Shown one piece after another: positions 1 to 10,971 of a stretch of 52,339 nucleotides of DNA. Within the stretch, counting starts at the first letter, position 1. Each line of letters opens with the position of its first letter. The position numbers were made by a program, and so were the translations under genes. The notes under the pieces were generated by a model. The model was not told the DNA's origin, did not search any database, and worked only from the letters and a program-made list of their open reading frames with translations. Origin of the DNA: Burkholderiaceae bacterium (GTDB taxonomy: Bacteria; Pseudomonadota; Gammaproteobacteria; Burkholderiales; Rhodocyclaceae); contig JAIPCT010000015.1 of the NCBI GenBank assembly GCA_021738065.1, positions 1-52,339 of the forward strand, in the 5' to 3' direction.

Positions 1-30
1 TCGAACGAAGCGGCGGCAGAAAAGAAGTGA
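1..30 (+). CDS. 3' end of an upstream gene (partial), probably mlaC
   Basis: Only the last nine codons and a TGA are inside the window, encoding SNEAAAEKK. The stop overlaps the GTG start of the STAS gene by a few bases, which indicates translational coupling. A charged, low-complexity tail directly before an mlaB-type gene fits the periplasmic lipid-binding protein MlaC, which normally precedes mlaB. The identity rests on position alone. Confidence 0.4.
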   Translation, partial: SNEAAAEKK

Positions 31-308
31 TCAAGCAGTCCGGTGATCGCGCCGAGGTTTCGGGTCCGATGACCATGGCGGACGCGAGCGCCTTGCTTGC
101 GGACGGGGAGGCGGCTATTGCCGCCGATGCTTTGGCATTCGATCTGGCGGCAGTGACCGATCTGGATTCTTCCTGCCTGGCCATCGTGTTTGGCTGGATG
201 CGCGCGGCAGAGGCCGCCGGGAAAACCCTGAGCCTTCTGAACCCGCCGAAAAATATGCTGAGCCTCGCTGCCGTCTATGGCGTTGCCGATCTGCTCCCTC
301 AGCATTGA
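27..308 (+). CDS. mlaB: STAS-domain protein, MlaB-type
   Basis: This is a 93-residue protein consisting of one STAS fold, the size of the cytoplasmic MlaB subunit. MlaB binds the MlaF ATPase of the MlaFEDB phospholipid transporter, which maintains outer-membrane asymmetry. The segment DLDSSCLAIVFGWMRAAEA (about residues 46-64) matches the STAS loop-helix that carries the conserved D/S-S. The start is GTG and overlaps the upstream stop, so the gene is coupled to the preceding reading frame. The following ABC exporter, ibaG and murA reproduce a familiar betaproteobacterial order, which supports the assignment. The family is inferred from fold-level motif, length and context. Confidence 0.78.
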   Translation: MIKQSGDRAEVSGPMTMADASALLADGEAAIAADALAFDLAAVTDLDSSCLAIVFGWMRAAEAAGKTLSLLNPPKNMLSLAAVYGVADLLPQH

Positions 309-432
309 TCGTTTTCCGATTTTCGATTCCCGCAAGATCGATGCTACGGGACCGCCGTGCGCTCGGCACGGACTGCGGCGCGATGGCGTTCAGCGCATGC
401 GCTGACATGAAACAGGTCCTCGGATAGAGGCC

Positions 433-1344
433 ATGCCGCCAGCCATCCTTATTCAGCAGGTATCCAAAAACTTTGGCAGCACTCGGGCGTTGGACAAGGT
501 CGACCTGGAGATCCAGCCGGGTGAGTTTTTCGGCCTCTTGGGTCCCAATGGGGCCGGCAAGACGACCCTGATATCGGCGCTCGCCGGATTGGTTCGTGTG
601 GACGCCGGCAGCCTCAGCGTGATGGGCCACGATGTCCAGTCGGACTATCGCGCCGCACGCCGTCATCTCGGCGTCGTACCCCAGGAACTGGTATTTGACC
701 CGTTCTTCAGCGTCCGCGAGTCGCTGAAGATCCAGTCGGGCTATTTCGGCATTGGCGACAACGATGACTGGATCGACGAGATTCTGGTAAATCTCGGGCT
801 GGCGTCAAAAGCCGACGCCAACATGCGCATGCTGTCCGGAGGCATGAAGCGCCGTGTCCTGGTGGCGCAGGCGCTGGTCCATCGTCCACCGGTCATCGTG
901 CTGGACGAACCGACCGCGGGTGTCGATGTCGAATTGCGGCAAACCCTGTGGCAGTTCATCAAGCGCCTGAATCAAGCCGGACACACGATAGTGCTGACCA
1001 CGCACTACCTCGAGGAAGCCGAAAACCTGTGCAATCGCATCGCCATGCTGAAGGATGGCCGGGTCGTGGCACTGGACACCACGGAAAAACTGTTGCGCCG
1101 CTTCTCCGCCCATGCCTTGCGCTTGCGTACCGATGGCGCGATGCCTGACGATCTGGCGAGTGGTGCCTCGGAAAGCGCCGGCTGGTGGACTCTGCCCTTC
1201 GACAGCTTCGATGAGGTCGAACCGCTGCTGGCGCGGATTCGGGCTGCCGGCTGCAGGATCGAGAGCCTTGAAATCAGTTCACCGGATCTTGAGGAAGTGT
1301 TTATTCGAGTGATGCAGGGGTCGCATCAGGGACAGGTGAACTGA
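433..1344 (+). CDS. ABC-2 type exporter, ATP-binding subunit (YadG-like)
   Basis: This 303-residue nucleotide-binding protein has all the ABC motifs: Walker A GPNGAGKTT at residues 37-45, signature LSGGMKRR near 134, Walker B VIVLDEPTAGVD near 154, and an H-loop TTH near 189. The roughly 80 residues after the H-loop form the accessory C-terminal domain usual in YadG/CcmA-like ATPases. It would power the permease encoded 1 nt downstream. The substrate is unknown. YadGH-like pairs next to mla genes are common in betaproteobacteria, which hints at an envelope substrate, but nothing in the sequence proves it. A purine-rich GATAGAGG stretch lies just before the ATG. Confidence 0.9.
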   Translation: MPPAILIQQVSKNFGSTRALDKVDLEIQPGEFFGLLGPNGAGKTTLISALAGLVRVDAGSLSVMGHDVQSDYRAARRHLGVVPQELVFDPFFSVRESLKIQSGYFGIGDNDDWIDEILVNLGLASKADANMRMLSGGMKRRVLVAQALVHRPPVIVLDEPTAGVDVELRQTLWQFIKRLNQAGHTIVLTTHYLEEAENLCNRIAMLKDGRVVALDTTEKLLRRFSAHALRLRTDGAMPDDLASGASESAGWWTLPFDSFDEVEPLLARIRAAGCRIESLEISSPDLEEVFIRVMQGSHQGQVN

Positions 1345-1345
1345 G

Positions 1346-2104
1346 ATGCGCCACGGAGGCTTCACCACGCTTTTTTACAAGGAAGTTCTGCGTTTCTGGA
1401 AAGTCGCCTCGCAGACGGTTGCGGCACCCGTATTGACCGCGCTGCTTTACCTGCTGATCTTTTCGCACGTGCTGGAAGGGCATGTGAAAGTGCACGGCAT
1501 TTCCTACACTGCATTCTTGATTCCCGGACTGGTGATGATGTCCGTGCTGCAGAATGCCTTTTCCAATTCCTCATCCTCGCTGATTCAGTCCAAGGTGACG
1601 GGAAACATCGTCTTTGTCCTGCTACCGCCGATTTCCTACCTGGAGTTTTTCGCGGCCTATGTTGCGGCTTCGGTGGTACGCGGGCTGGTGGTGGGCGCGG
1701 GCGTGTTGTTTGCCACCTTCTGGTTCGCCCCGCTCACGTTTGCGGAACCGATCTGGATTCTGGTTTTCGCCGTGATGGGCGGCGCCATCCTCGGCAGTCT
1801 CGGCGTGATTGCGGGCATCTGGGCCGACAAGTTCGATCAACTCGCCGCTTTCCAGAACTTCCTGATCATGCCGCTTACTTTTCTGTCGGGCGTGTTTTAC
1901 TCTATCAACTCCTTGCCACCGTTCTGGCAGCAGCTCTCGCACTGGAACCCGGTTTTCTACATGATTGACGGTTTTCGCCATGGCTTCTTCGGTATTTCCG
2001 ATGCCTCGCCATGGCTCAGCCTCGCGGTTGTCAGCGCCTGTTTGATGGTGCTGGCGGCATTTACCCTGAATCTGCTAAAGCGCGGCTACAAGCTGCGAAA
2101 TTAA
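1346..2104 (+). CDS. ABC-2 type exporter, permease subunit (YadH-like)
   Basis: A 252-residue integral membrane protein with about six hydrophobic helices and the ABC-2 signature region near residues 170-200 (NFLIMPLTFLSGVFYSI). It starts one base after the stop of the ATPase gene, so the two form one translational unit. The length and the FLSGVFY loop are typical of YadH/DrrB-type permeases. With the upstream ATPase it should form a dimeric exporter in the inner membrane. No substrate can be read from the sequence. Confidence 0.9.
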   Translation: MRHGGFTTLFYKEVLRFWKVASQTVAAPVLTALLYLLIFSHVLEGHVKVHGISYTAFLIPGLVMMSVLQNAFSNSSSSLIQSKVTGNIVFVLLPPISYLEFFAAYVAASVVRGLVVGAGVLFATFWFAPLTFAEPIWILVFAVMGGAILGSLGVIAGIWADKFDQLAAFQNFLIMPLTFLSGVFYSINSLPPFWQQLSHWNPVFYMIDGFRHGFFGISDASPWLSLAVVSACLMVLAAFTLNLLKRGYKLRN

Positions 2105-2115
2105 GGAGCAAGCAC

Positions 2116-3619
<1,504 letters not shown>

Positions 3620-3623
3620 TGTC

Positions 3624-4265
3624 ATGAGCGGAATCACGATTGCCCTGTCCAAGGGCCGCATTTTCGAAGAAACCCTGCCCCTGCTTGCGGCGGCTGGCAT
3701 CGTTCCGGCGGAAGATCCGGAAAAATCGCGCAAGCTGATCATCGGCACCAATCGCGATGACGTCCGCGTCGTCATCGTTCGTGCCTCCGACGTACCGACC
3801 TATGTGCAATACGGCGCGGCCGATCTCGGCATCGCCGGCAAGGACGTTCTGCTTGAGCACGGCGGCATCGGCTTGTACCAGCCGCTGGATCTGAATATAG
3901 CCAAATGCCGGATGTGCGTCGCGGCGCCCGCCGGTTTCGACTATGCCGCGGCGGTCCGCTCCGGCGCCCGCTTGCGCATTGCGACCAAGTACATTGCCGT
4001 CGCGCGCGAACACTTTGCGGCCAAGGGTGTGCATGTCGATCTGATCAAACTGTACGGCTCCATGGAACTGGCGCCGCTGGCGGGCCTGGCCGAAGCCATC
4101 GTCGATCTGGTATCCAGCGGCGGTACGCTCAAGGCCAACAATCTGGTCGAAGTCGAAGAAATTATGAACATTTCATCGCGGCTGGTGGTGAATCAGGCGG
4201 CGCTGAAAATGAAGCGCGATCTTCTGCAACCGGTGATCGCCGCCATCGAAGGCGCAATAAAGTGA
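3624..4265 (+). CDS. hisG: ATP phosphoribosyltransferase, short form
   Basis: A 213-residue HisG lacking the C-terminal ACT-like regulatory domain of the roughly 300-residue long form. It joins ATP and PRPP in the first step of histidine synthesis. The PRPP-binding segment [14 protein letters not shown] is at residues 161-174, preceded by [13 protein letters not shown]. Short-form enzymes work only in complex with HisZ, a HisRS paralogue that also gives feedback inhibition; no hisZ is in this window, so it must be elsewhere. The last bases overlap the GTG start of hisD. Confidence 0.96.
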   Translation: MSGITIALSKGRIFEETLPLLAAAGIVPAEDPEKSRKLIIGTNRDDVRVVIVRASDVPTYVQYGAADLGIAGKDVLLEHGGIGLYQPLDLNIAKCRMCVAAPAGFDYAAAVRSGARLRIATKYIAVAREHFAAKGVHVDLIKLYGSMELAPLAGLAEAIVDLVSSGGTLKANNLVEVEEIMNISSRLVVNQAALKMKRDLLQPVIAAIEGAIK

Positions 4266-5557
4266 TCCGCCGCTGGTCGACGGGCGATGCTGGCTTTGTG
4301 GGGGCGCTTGACGCACTGCTGCATTTCGATCATTCGACGGACGATGCCATCGAACTGACCGTTGCCGAGATTCTCGGCAGGGTGCGCGCCGAAGGCGATG
4401 CCGCGGTGCTTGAATACACCCGCCGCTTCGATCATCTCGAGGCGGCCGCACTGGCCGAACTGGAGTTGCCCGCAAGTCAATTGCGCGAAGCACTGGACCA
4501 TCTGCCGGCCGCGCAGCGTTCCGCGCTCGAAGCTGCCGCACAGCGAGTGACGTCTTATCACGAGCGGCAGAAGCTCGAATCGTGGAGTTTCACCGAAGCC
4601 GATGGCACGCGTTTGGGCCAGAAAGTCACGTCGCTGGATCGAGTCGGTCTCTACGTACCGGGTGGCAAGGCCGCCTATCCAAGCTCGGTGCTGATGAACG
4701 CTTTGCCGGCGAAGGTTGCAGGTGTCGGCGAGTTGATCATGGTGGTGCCGACACCGCGCGGCGAAAAGAATGCACTGGTCCTGGCTGCCGCCTGTCTGGC
4801 CGGAGTCGATCGGGTATTTACCATCGGTGGCGCGCAGGCGGTGGCTGCGCTGGCCTATGGCACGCAAACCATTCCGCAAGTCGACAAGATCGTCGGCCCC
4901 GGCAACGCCTATGTGGCGGCGGCCAAGCGTCGTGTGTTCGGTACGGTTGGCATCGATATGGTCGCCGGCCCCTCGGAAGTGCTGATCATCGCCGATGGCT
5001 CGGCCAATCCCGATTGGGTGGCGATCGATCTATTCGCCCAGGCCGAGCATGACGAACTGGCGCAGGCCATTTTGTTGAGTCCGGATGCGGATTTCATCAC
5101 ACAGGTTGCGGCCAGCATCGAGCGCTTGTTGCCGGCCATGCCGCGCCGCGAAGTGATTGCCGCTTCGCTCAAGGGACGCGGCGCCTTGATCCAGGTGGCC
5201 GATCTTGACGAGGCGTGCTCTCTGGCCAACCGCATCGCGCCCGAACATCTTGAACTGGCTCTGGACGATCCCGCGCCGCTGGTGGACAAGATTCGTCACG
5301 CCGGCGCCCTATTTATCGGCCACTACGCATCGGAATCGCTCGGCGACTACTGTGCCGGTCCAAACCACGTGCTGCCGACCTCCCGCAGCGCGCGATTCTC
5401 GTCGCCACTCGGCGTTTACGATTTCCAGAAGCGCAGCAGCGTGATCGAAGTCTCGGTGGCCGGCGCCCAAACCCTGGGACCGATCGCCGCAACCCTGGCG
5501 CACGGCGAAGGACTGGCGGCGCACGCCCGCGCAGCGGAGCTGCGCATCAAGCCTTAG
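4262..5557 (+). CDS. hisD: Histidinol dehydrogenase
   Basis: A 431-residue protein of normal HisD length, performing the last two steps from L-histidinol to histidine with NAD+ and Zn2+. The GTG start at 4262 overlaps the hisG stop and gives the expected N-terminus; an upstream in-frame extension would lie wholly inside hisG. Family landmarks are [29 protein letters not shown], the zinc-site region LFAQAEHDE, and [16 protein letters not shown]. The 3' end converges on the inverted hisC gene with 32 nt between them, which contain an inverted repeat. The last codons include GCGCATCAAGCC, which is repeated just after the stop. Confidence 0.97.
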   Translation: MIRRWSTGDAGFVGALDALLHFDHSTDDAIELTVAEILGRVRAEGDAAVLEYTRRFDHLEAAALAELELPASQLREALDHLPAAQRSALEAAAQRVTSYHERQKLESWSFTEADGTRLGQKVTSLDRVGLYVPGGKAAYPSSVLMNALPAKVAGVGELIMVVPTPRGEKNALVLAAACLAGVDRVFTIGGAQAVAALAYGTQTIPQVDKIVGPGNAYVAAAKRRVFGTVGIDMVAGPSEVLIIADGSANPDWVAIDLFAQAEHDELAQAILLSPDADFITQVAASIERLLPAMPRREVIAASLKGRGALIQVADLDEACSLANRIAPEHLELALDDPAPLVDKIRHAGALFIGHYASESLGDYCAGPNHVLPTSRSARFSSPLGVYDFQKRSSVIEVSVAGAQTLGPIAATLAHGEGLAAHARAAELRIKP

Positions 5558-5563
5558 TCGGCG

Positions 5564-5591
5564 GAACGGCGCATCAAGCCCGGCGCCGTTC
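5564..5591. terminator. Inverted repeat between convergent hisD and hisC
   Basis: Perfect 9-nt arms GAACGGCGC (5564-5572) and GCGCCGTTC (5583-5591) flank a 10-nt loop in the gap between two convergent genes. It may act as a two-way transcription barrier. There is no T-run, so classical intrinsic termination is uncertain. The right arm enters the hisC stop codon. Confidence 0.45.
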
Positions 5592-6657
5592 AAGTCTCCT
5601 CGGAAAGAATTTCCTTCAGTGCCGCGACCAGCGTTTCACACTGCGCGTCGGTGCCTATCGTGATGCGCAGGAATTGATCGATGCGCGGCAGCTTGAAGTG
5701 GCGCACGATGATGCCGCGCCGCCGTAGCGCCAGCGCCGACTTTTCGGCATCGCGCTGCGGATGGCGCACGAAGATGAAATTGGCCGCCGAGGGCAGCACC
5801 TCGAAGCCGAGGGCGTTCAAGTCGCCCACCAGCTTCTCACGCGAGGCAATGACGGTCCTGCAGGTGCGCTCGAAATACTCGCGATCTTCGAAGGCCGCTG
5901 TTGCGCCGGCGATGGCGAGCCGTCCCAGCGGATAGGAATTGAAGCTGTTCTTGACCCGCTCCAGGGCGTCGATCAGATCCGCATGTCCGGCGGCAAAGCC
6001 GACCCGCAGCCCGGCCAGCGAGCGTGCCTTGGACAGAGTCTGCACCACCAGCAGGTTGGGATAGTCGGCAATCAGCGGAATCGCGCTTTCGCCGCCGAAA
6101 TCGACATAAGCTTCGTCGACCACCACGACCGAATCTGCGTTGGAGCGCAACAGGCGCTCTATCTCGGCAATCGGCAACAGGCGGCCGGTCGGCGCATTCG
6201 GGTTGGGGAAAATGATGCCGCCATTGGGCTTGAGGTAGTCGTCGATGTGGATCGAGAAGTCCTCAGCCAGTGGAATCGTTTCGAATTCCACCTGATACAG
6301 CCCGCAGTAAACCGGATAAAAACTGTAGGTGATATCGGGGAACAGGAGCGGTTGCGCGTGCTTCAGCAAGCCGAGAAAGACATGGGCCAGGACTTCATCG
6401 GAGCCGTTGCCGACGAAGACATTCCGTGCATCGATCGCGTGGAACTTTCCGATGGCGGCTTTGAGTTGCTCGGCGTTCGGATCGGGGTAGAGTCGCAAGG
6501 CATCGCTGGTTGCATCGTGGATGGCCTGCAGGACGCGCGGCGAGGGGCCGCAGGGATTTTCGTTGGTGTTGAGTTTCACCAGGTTGGCGAGCTTGGGTTG
6601 TTCACCCGGTACGTAGGGCTCAAGGTGCTTGACGACATCGCTCCAATAGCGGCTCAT
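5590..6657 (-). CDS. hisC: Histidinol-phosphate aminotransferase
   Basis: A 355-residue class II PLP aminotransferase that converts imidazole-acetol phosphate and glutamate to histidinol phosphate. Landmarks include [13 protein letters not shown] (about residues 28-40), [22 protein letters not shown], and the PLP lysine K210 in [16 protein letters not shown]. The gene points against all other his genes and sits between hisD and hisB, so it must be transcribed from the 113-bp hisC-hisB divergent region. Residues around [11 protein letters not shown] are encoded by a copy of the short dispersed repeat. Confidence 0.95.
   Translation of the reverse strand: MSRYWSDVVKHLEPYVPGEQPKLANLVKLNTNENPCGPSPRVLQAIHDATSDALRLYPDPNAEQLKAAIGKFHAIDARNVFVGNGSDEVLAHVFLGLLKHAQPLLFPDITYSFYPVYCGLYQVEFETIPLAEDFSIHIDDYLKPNGGIIFPNPNAPTGRLLPIAEIERLLRSNADSVVVVDEAYVDFGGESAIPLIADYPNLLVVQTLSKARSLAGLRVGFAAGHADLIDALERVKNSFNSYPLGRLAIAGATAAFEDREYFERTCRTVIASREKLVGDLNALGFEVLPSAANFIFVRHPQRDAEKSALALRRRGIIVRHFKLPRIDQFLRITIGTDAQCETLVAALKEILSEET
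5719..5744 (-). repeat. Short dispersed repeat, copy 2
   Basis: The exact core AAAGTCGGCGCTGGC is read on the minus strand at 5743-5729, followed by GCTACGGCGG. It lies in sense orientation inside hisC, where the reading register gives EKSALAL, a different frame from the murA and ankyrin copies. Confidence 0.75.
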
Positions 6658-6770
6658 GGCTGAATAGAATGGCAGGTGAGATGGTGGGAATCGGTGGTCA
6701 TGCCCGGCGTGCAGGCGGCGAGGCCGATGGTATCATGCAGCCCTCAACCCATTGTTTGACATAGACTGCC

Positions 6771-7358
6771 ATGCGGCAAGCCGAAATCACGCGCAACACA
6801 CTCGAAACCCGCATCCGGGTCGTTCTCGATCTCGACGGTACGGGGGTTTCCAAACTTTCTACCGGCATTGGTTTCTTCGACCACATGCTGGACCAGATCG
6901 CCCGCCACGGAATGATCGACCTGACCGTCGAGGCAAAAGGCGATCTTCACATCGACGCGCATCACACCGTTGAAGACGTCGGCATCACGATAGGTCAGGC
7001 ATTGGCCAAGGCGCTGGGCGACAAGAAAGGTTTGCGCCGCTACGGACACGCCTACGTGCCGCTGGACGAAGCCTTGTCGCGCGCGGTGGTGGATCTTTCG
7101 GGGCGGCCGGGCCTGGTCTTCAATGTGCCGTTTACCCGGGCCATGATCGGTGAGTTCGATGTCGATCTGGTGCACGAATTTTTCCAGGGGCTGGTGAATC
7201 ACGCCGGAATGACCCTGCATGTCGACGCCTTGCGCGGCGACAATTCCCATCATCAGGCCGAGACCGTATTCAAGGCCTTTGCCCGTGCGCTGCGCATCGC
7301 GGTTGAAGCCGATGCGCGCGCGGCCGGTTCCATTCCATCGACCAAGGGCGCGCTCTGA
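6771..7358 (+). CDS. hisB: Imidazoleglycerol-phosphate dehydratase
   Basis: A 195-residue monofunctional HisB, without the phosphatase domain fused in enterobacteria. It dehydrates imidazole glycerol phosphate using a di-manganese site. The metal-binding histidine clusters are visible: [31 protein letters not shown] and [18 protein letters not shown], in a duplicated pattern typical of the fold. The gene starts 113 nt from the divergent hisC start, so it needs its own promoter. The next gene, hisH, begins 7 nt after its stop. Confidence 0.97.
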   Translation: MRQAEITRNTLETRIRVVLDLDGTGVSKLSTGIGFFDHMLDQIARHGMIDLTVEAKGDLHIDAHHTVEDVGITIGQALAKALGDKKGLRRYGHAYVPLDEALSRAVVDLSGRPGLVFNVPFTRAMIGEFDVDLVHEFFQGLVNHAGMTLHVDALRGDNSHHQAETVFKAFARALRIAVEADARAAGSIPSTKGAL

Positions 7359-7365
7359 TTCTTCC

Positions 7366-8004
7366 ATGAGTACGGTTGTGGTGGTTGATTACGGCATGGG
7401 CAACCTGCGTTCGGTAGCCAAGGCCATTGAGCATGTCGCCCCGGAGGCTGTTGTTCGCATCAGCTCGGACGCCGCCGAGATTGCCTCGGCTGATCGGGTC
7501 GTGGTACCCGGTCAGGGCGCGATGCCCGATTGCATGCGCGAGTTGTCGGCGCGCGGTTTGCGCGACGCCGTTGTTCGCGCTGCGGCCGAAAAGCCCTTTC
7601 TTGGCATTTGCGTGGGCTTGCAAATGCTTTTCGGCTTGGCCGAAGAAGGCGGCGTCATGGGCCTCGAAATCCTGCCGGGGACCGTGCCACGATTTCCCGC
7701 TGCAGCGATGGTGGCAGCCGACGGCACGCGGCTCAAGGTGCCGCACATGGGCTGGAATCAGGTGCAACAGGCCGAGGCGCACCCACTGTGGGATGGTATC
7801 GAAGACGCCGCGCGGTTTTATTTCGTGCATAGCTATTACGTCGAACCGCAGACGCCTGACCTGATAGCGGGTTCAACGCATTACGGCATACCCTTTACCA
7901 GCGCGGTTGCTCGCGCTAACATCTTCGCTGTTCAATTTCATCCGGAAAAAAGCGCCCAGGCGGGCTTGCGCCTGCTGGACAATTTCATGCGCTGGAATCC
8001 TTGA
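7366..8004 (+). CDS. hisH: Imidazole glycerol phosphate synthase, glutaminase subunit
   Basis: A 212-residue class I glutamine amidotransferase that supplies ammonia to HisF. The nucleophile Cys82 lies in FLGICVGLQMLF; the His192/Glu194 pair lies in AVQFHPEKS. The oxyanion region is PGQGAMPDC. The ATG at 7366 gives MSTVVVVDYGMGNL, the usual HisH N-terminus; an in-frame upstream extension lies inside hisB and is not family-like. HisF is encoded two genes downstream, which completes the synthase. Confidence 0.97.
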   Translation: MSTVVVVDYGMGNLRSVAKAIEHVAPEAVVRISSDAAEIASADRVVVPGQGAMPDCMRELSARGLRDAVVRAAAEKPFLGICVGLQMLFGLAEEGGVMGLEILPGTVPRFPAAAMVAADGTRLKVPHMGWNQVQQAEAHPLWDGIEDAARFYFVHSYYVEPQTPDLIAGSTHYGIPFTSAVARANIFAVQFHPEKSAQAGLRLLDNFMRWNP

Positions 8005-8046
8005 TACGACTGCCTCTCCGGCGCTTCTTTATCTCTACCTATTCCT

Positions 8047-8790
8047 ATGCTGCTGATACCTGCGATTGACCTTAAAGATGGCCACTGCGTTCGACTCAAG
8101 CAGGGCGCAATGGACGATGCCACGGTATTTTCCGAAGATCCGGCGGCGATGGCCCGGCACTGGATAGATCAGGGCGCACGGCGCCTGCATCTGGTCGACC
8201 TCAATGGTGCATTTGCCGGCAAGCCGAAGAATGAACGGGCGATCAAGTCGATTCTTGAAGAAGTCGGCGACGAGATTCCTGTTCAGCTGGGCGGCGGAAT
8301 CCGTGATCTGGATACCATCGAGCGCTGCCTCGATGACGGCATTACCTATGTCATCATCGGCACCGCCGCAGTGAAGAATCCGGGTTTTTTGCACGACGCC
8401 TGCGGCGCTTTTCCCGGACACATCATCGTCGGGCTCGATGCCAAGGACGGCAAGGTCGCGGTGGATGGCTGGTCCAAGATGACGGGACACGATGTCGTCG
8501 ACCTGGCGAAGAAATTCGAAGACTACGGCGTCGAGGCGGTGATTTATACCGATATCGGCCGTGACGGCATGCTTTCCGGCGTCAATGTCGAGGCAACGGT
8601 CAAGCTGGCGCAAGCCTTGCGGATTCCGGTAATCGCCAGTGGCGGCATCGCCAGCATGACGGATGTCACCGCGCTCTGCGCCGTGCAGGCGGAGGGCATA
8701 TCCGGAGCCATCACTGGCCGCGCGATTTACGAAGGAACGCTGGATTTCCGCAAGGCGCAGGCCGAGGCGGACAAACTTTCGGGCCGCTGA
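8047..8790 (+). CDS. hisA: ProFAR isomerase (phosphoribosylformimino-AICAR-P isomerase)
   Basis: A 247-residue (beta-alpha)8 barrel of the usual HisA length. The catalytic aspartates are in [13 protein letters not shown] at the N-terminus and [12 protein letters not shown] in the second half, the half-barrel duplication shared with HisF. Phosphate-binding glycine motifs QLGGGIRD and ASGGIAS are present. It opens the ring of ProFAR to give the HisF substrate. It is followed 12 nt later by hisF. Confidence 0.97.
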   Translation: MLLIPAIDLKDGHCVRLKQGAMDDATVFSEDPAAMARHWIDQGARRLHLVDLNGAFAGKPKNERAIKSILEEVGDEIPVQLGGGIRDLDTIERCLDDGITYVIIGTAAVKNPGFLHDACGAFPGHIIVGLDAKDGKVAVDGWSKMTGHDVVDLAKKFEDYGVEAVIYTDIGRDGMLSGVNVEATVKLAQALRIPVIASGGIASMTDVTALCAVQAEGISGAITGRAIYEGTLDFRKAQAEADKLSGR

Positions 8791-8802
8791 GCCCCGCTTG
8801 TC

Positions 8803-9561
8803 ATGCTCGCCAAACGCATCATTCCCTGTCTCGACGTCAACGCCGGACGCGTGGTCAAGGGCGTCAACTTCGTCGAATTGCGCGATGCCGGTGATCCGGT
8901 CGAGATCGCACGGCGCTACGACGAACAAGGCGCCGATGAGATTACCTTTCTCGACATCACGGCCAGTTCCGATGACCGCGACCTCATCCTGCACATCATC
9001 GAGGCGGTCGCAGCGCAAGTATTCATCCCGCTCACCGTGGGTGGTGGCGTACGGCAAGTGGACGATGTGCGCCGGCTGCTCAACGCCGGCGCCGACAAAG
9101 TCAGCATGAATACGGCAGCGGTAAACAATCCCCAATTGGTGGCCGATGCTTCGTCCAGGGTCGGTTCGCAGTGCATTGTCGTCGCTGTCGATGCCAAGCA
9201 GACGGCGGCAGGACACTGGGAAGTCTTTACTCACGGTGGGCGAAAAAATACCGGACTCGACGCCATCGAATGGGCACGGAAAGTCGAGAGCCTCGGTGCC
9301 GGCGAAATCCTGCTCACCAGCATGGATCGGGATGGCACCAAGGCCGGGTTTGATCTTCAATTGACGCGATCGATTGCCGACGCAGTCGGCATACCTGTCA
9401 TTGCCAGCGGTGGTGTGGGTACGCTGCAGCATCTGGCGGACGGAGTCACCGAAGGCCGCGCCGACGCCGTTTTGGCCGCCAGTATCTTTCACTACGGGGA
9501 ATTCACCGTGCGCCAGGCCAAGGAATACATGCGCAGCCGCGGGATTGAGGTAAGGTTGTGA
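8803..9561 (+). CDS. hisF: Imidazole glycerol phosphate synthase, cyclase subunit
   Basis: A 252-residue barrel that combines PRFAR with ammonia from HisH to give imidazole glycerol phosphate and AICAR. Asp11 in [15 protein letters not shown] and the second aspartate in VVAVDAKQ are the catalytic pair. LTVGGGVR and ASGGVGT are the phosphate-binding loops. It overlaps the next gene hisI by 4 nt. Confidence 0.97.
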   Translation: MLAKRIIPCLDVNAGRVVKGVNFVELRDAGDPVEIARRYDEQGADEITFLDITASSDDRDLILHIIEAVAAQVFIPLTVGGGVRQVDDVRRLLNAGADKVSMNTAAVNNPQLVADASSRVGSQCIVVAVDAKQTAAGHWEVFTHGGRKNTGLDAIEWARKVESLGAGEILLTSMDRDGTKAGFDLQLTRSIADAVGIPVIASGGVGTLQHLADGVTEGRADAVLAASIFHYGEFTVRQAKEYMRSRGIEVRL

Positions 9562-9956
9562 GCGAAGTACCTGAAGCGCCATGGCTCGATGAAGTTGCCT
9601 GGGATGCGCAGGGACTGGTTCCTGCGATTGCTCAGGATGCGGCAACGGGCGAAGTGCTGATGTTTGCCTGGATGAACCGCGATGCGTTGAGATTGACTGC
9701 CGAATCGGGCCATGCGGTGTACTGGTCCCGGTCGCGCGGCCGGTTGTGGCACAAGGGCGAAGAGTCCGGTCACCGCCAAAAAGTACTTGAACTGCGCGTT
9801 GATTGCGACAAGGATGTAGTGCTGCTGAAGATCGAACAGATCGGTGGCATCGCCTGCCATACCGGGCGACGTGCATGTTTTTTCTACCGGCTTGACGGCT
9901 CGGGCTGGATTGCTGTCGAGCCTGTGCTCAAGGACCCGAAGGAGATTTACAAGTGA
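9558..9956 (+). CDS. hisI: Phosphoribosyl-AMP cyclohydrolase
   Basis: A 132-residue stand-alone cyclohydrolase; in many bacteria it is fused to HisE, here the two are separate genes. It opens the adenine ring of PR-AMP. Zinc-binding cysteines are in [10 protein letters not shown] and [13 protein letters not shown], and the signature [20 protein letters not shown] is near residues 33-52. It overlaps both hisF and hisE by 4 nt, consistent with a tightly coupled operon. Confidence 0.97.
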   Translation: MSEVPEAPWLDEVAWDAQGLVPAIAQDAATGEVLMFAWMNRDALRLTAESGHAVYWSRSRGRLWHKGEESGHRQKVLELRVDCDKDVVLLKIEQIGGIACHTGRRACFFYRLDGSGWIAVEPVLKDPKEIYK

Positions 9957-10282
9957 TAGATCTTGAAGTCATTCACCGTGTTCAGGCAACTTTGCTTGAG
10001 CGCAAGGGGGCAGCGCCGGATTCATCCTACGTCGCCAGTCTGTATGCCAAGGGTACCGACGCGATCTGCAAAAAGGTCGCGGAAGAAGCCGCCGAAACCA
10101 TCATGGCGGCGAAAGACGGCGATCGCCTGCATCTGGTGCGCGAAGTCACGGACCTGTGGTTTCACAGCATGATCCTGCTCACCCAGTTCGGTATCGGTGT
10201 GGACGACGTCATGGTCGAGTTTCGTCGTCGGGAAGGGATTTCCGGTATCGACGAGAAGAAAAGCCGGAGCCCGGAATCGTGA
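9953..10282 (+). CDS. hisE: Phosphoribosyl-ATP pyrophosphatase
   Basis: A 109-residue all-helical MazG-like pyrophosphohydrolase that converts PR-ATP to PR-AMP. The metal-binding helix [18 protein letters not shown] lies near residues 41-58, and the conserved [14 protein letters not shown] precedes it. The start overlaps the hisI stop by 4 nt, and its own stop overlaps the GTG of the following HIT-family gene. Confidence 0.96.
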   Translation: MIDLEVIHRVQATLLERKGAAPDSSYVASLYAKGTDAICKKVAEEAAETIMAAKDGDRLHLVREVTDLWFHSMILLTQFGIGVDDVMVEFRRREGISGIDEKKSRSPES

Positions 10283-10635
10283 GCGACTGCATTTTTTGCC
10301 GGATTGCGTGCGGAGAGATTCCCTCGAAGAAAATCTACGAGGATGAGGAAATTTTCGCCTTCCACGACATCAACCCGATCGCCCCCGTGCATTTCATGAT
10401 CGTGCCGAAATTGCATATTGGTTCGCTGATGGAGGCGGACATGAGCCATCAGATGCTGCTCGGCCGCATTCTGGCCAAGGCCAATGAACTGGCCAGAAGT
10501 CAGGGGCTCACGGATGGCTTTCGCACCATCATCAACACCGGGCGAATAGGACAGCAGGAGGTGTATCATCTCCACGTTCATATTCTGGGTGGCCCCGAGC
10601 CCTTGGGGTCCATGCTGAAGCGCAAAGCGCCCTGA
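10279..10635 (+). CDS. hinT: HIT-family purine nucleoside phosphoramidase (HinT)
   Basis: A 118-residue HIT protein. The histidine triad H97-x-H99-x-H101 lies in [10 protein letters not shown]. The N-terminal [19 protein letters not shown] is the classical HinT start with a possible zinc CxxC. The GTG start at 10279 overlaps the hisE stop by 4 nt; longer versions extend into hisE. HinT hydrolyses AMP-lysine-type phosphoramidates. Its place after hisE and before tatA is common in betaproteobacteria. Confidence 0.93.
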   Translation: MSDCIFCRIACGEIPSKKIYEDEEIFAFHDINPIAPVHFMIVPKLHIGSLMEADMSHQMLLGRILAKANELARSQGLTDGFRTIINTGRIGQQEVYHLHVHILGGPEPLGSMLKRKAP

Positions 10636-10664
10636 AAAATCACCGAACGCAAGGAGAAAATGCA

Positions 10665-10886
10665 ATGGGAGCTTTTAGCATCTGGCACTGGCTGATCGTG
10701 CTGGTAATCGTCATGCTGGTGTTTGGCACCAAGAAACTGCGCAATATGGGTTCCGATCTGGGTGGCGCGGTCAAGGGATTCAAGGATGGCATGAAGGAAG
10801 CCTCGGCTGACAAGCCCGCCGACCCGCAGCAAGTTACCGGCGAGACGATTGACGTCGAAGCGCGTCGAGAGCAGACCAAGTCCTGA
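10665..10886 (+). CDS. tatA: Sec-independent translocase protein TatA
   Basis: A 73-residue protein with the TatA layout: an N-terminal transmembrane helix [17 protein letters not shown], the conserved FG hinge, then the amphipathic helix [20 protein letters not shown], and a charged tail. It forms the protein-conducting assembly of the Tat pathway for folded proteins. A strong AAGGAG site precedes the ATG. tatB and tatC follow on the same strand. Confidence 0.96.
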   Translation: MGAFSIWHWLIVLVIVMLVFGTKKLRNMGSDLGGAVKGFKDGMKEASADKPADPQQVTGETIDVEARREQTKS

Positions 10887-10971
10887 TTCGGGGTGAGGAT
10901 GGCGCCTGCCGGCTATTGCCGGGCCGCCGTTCCTCCGCCCGCCACATTTCTTTTTTGATCCCTGCGAGCCC

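Noticed and set aside
3905-4261. N-terminal extension of hisD
   Set aside because: It overlaps hisG out of frame; the GTG at 4262 gives a normal HisD length.
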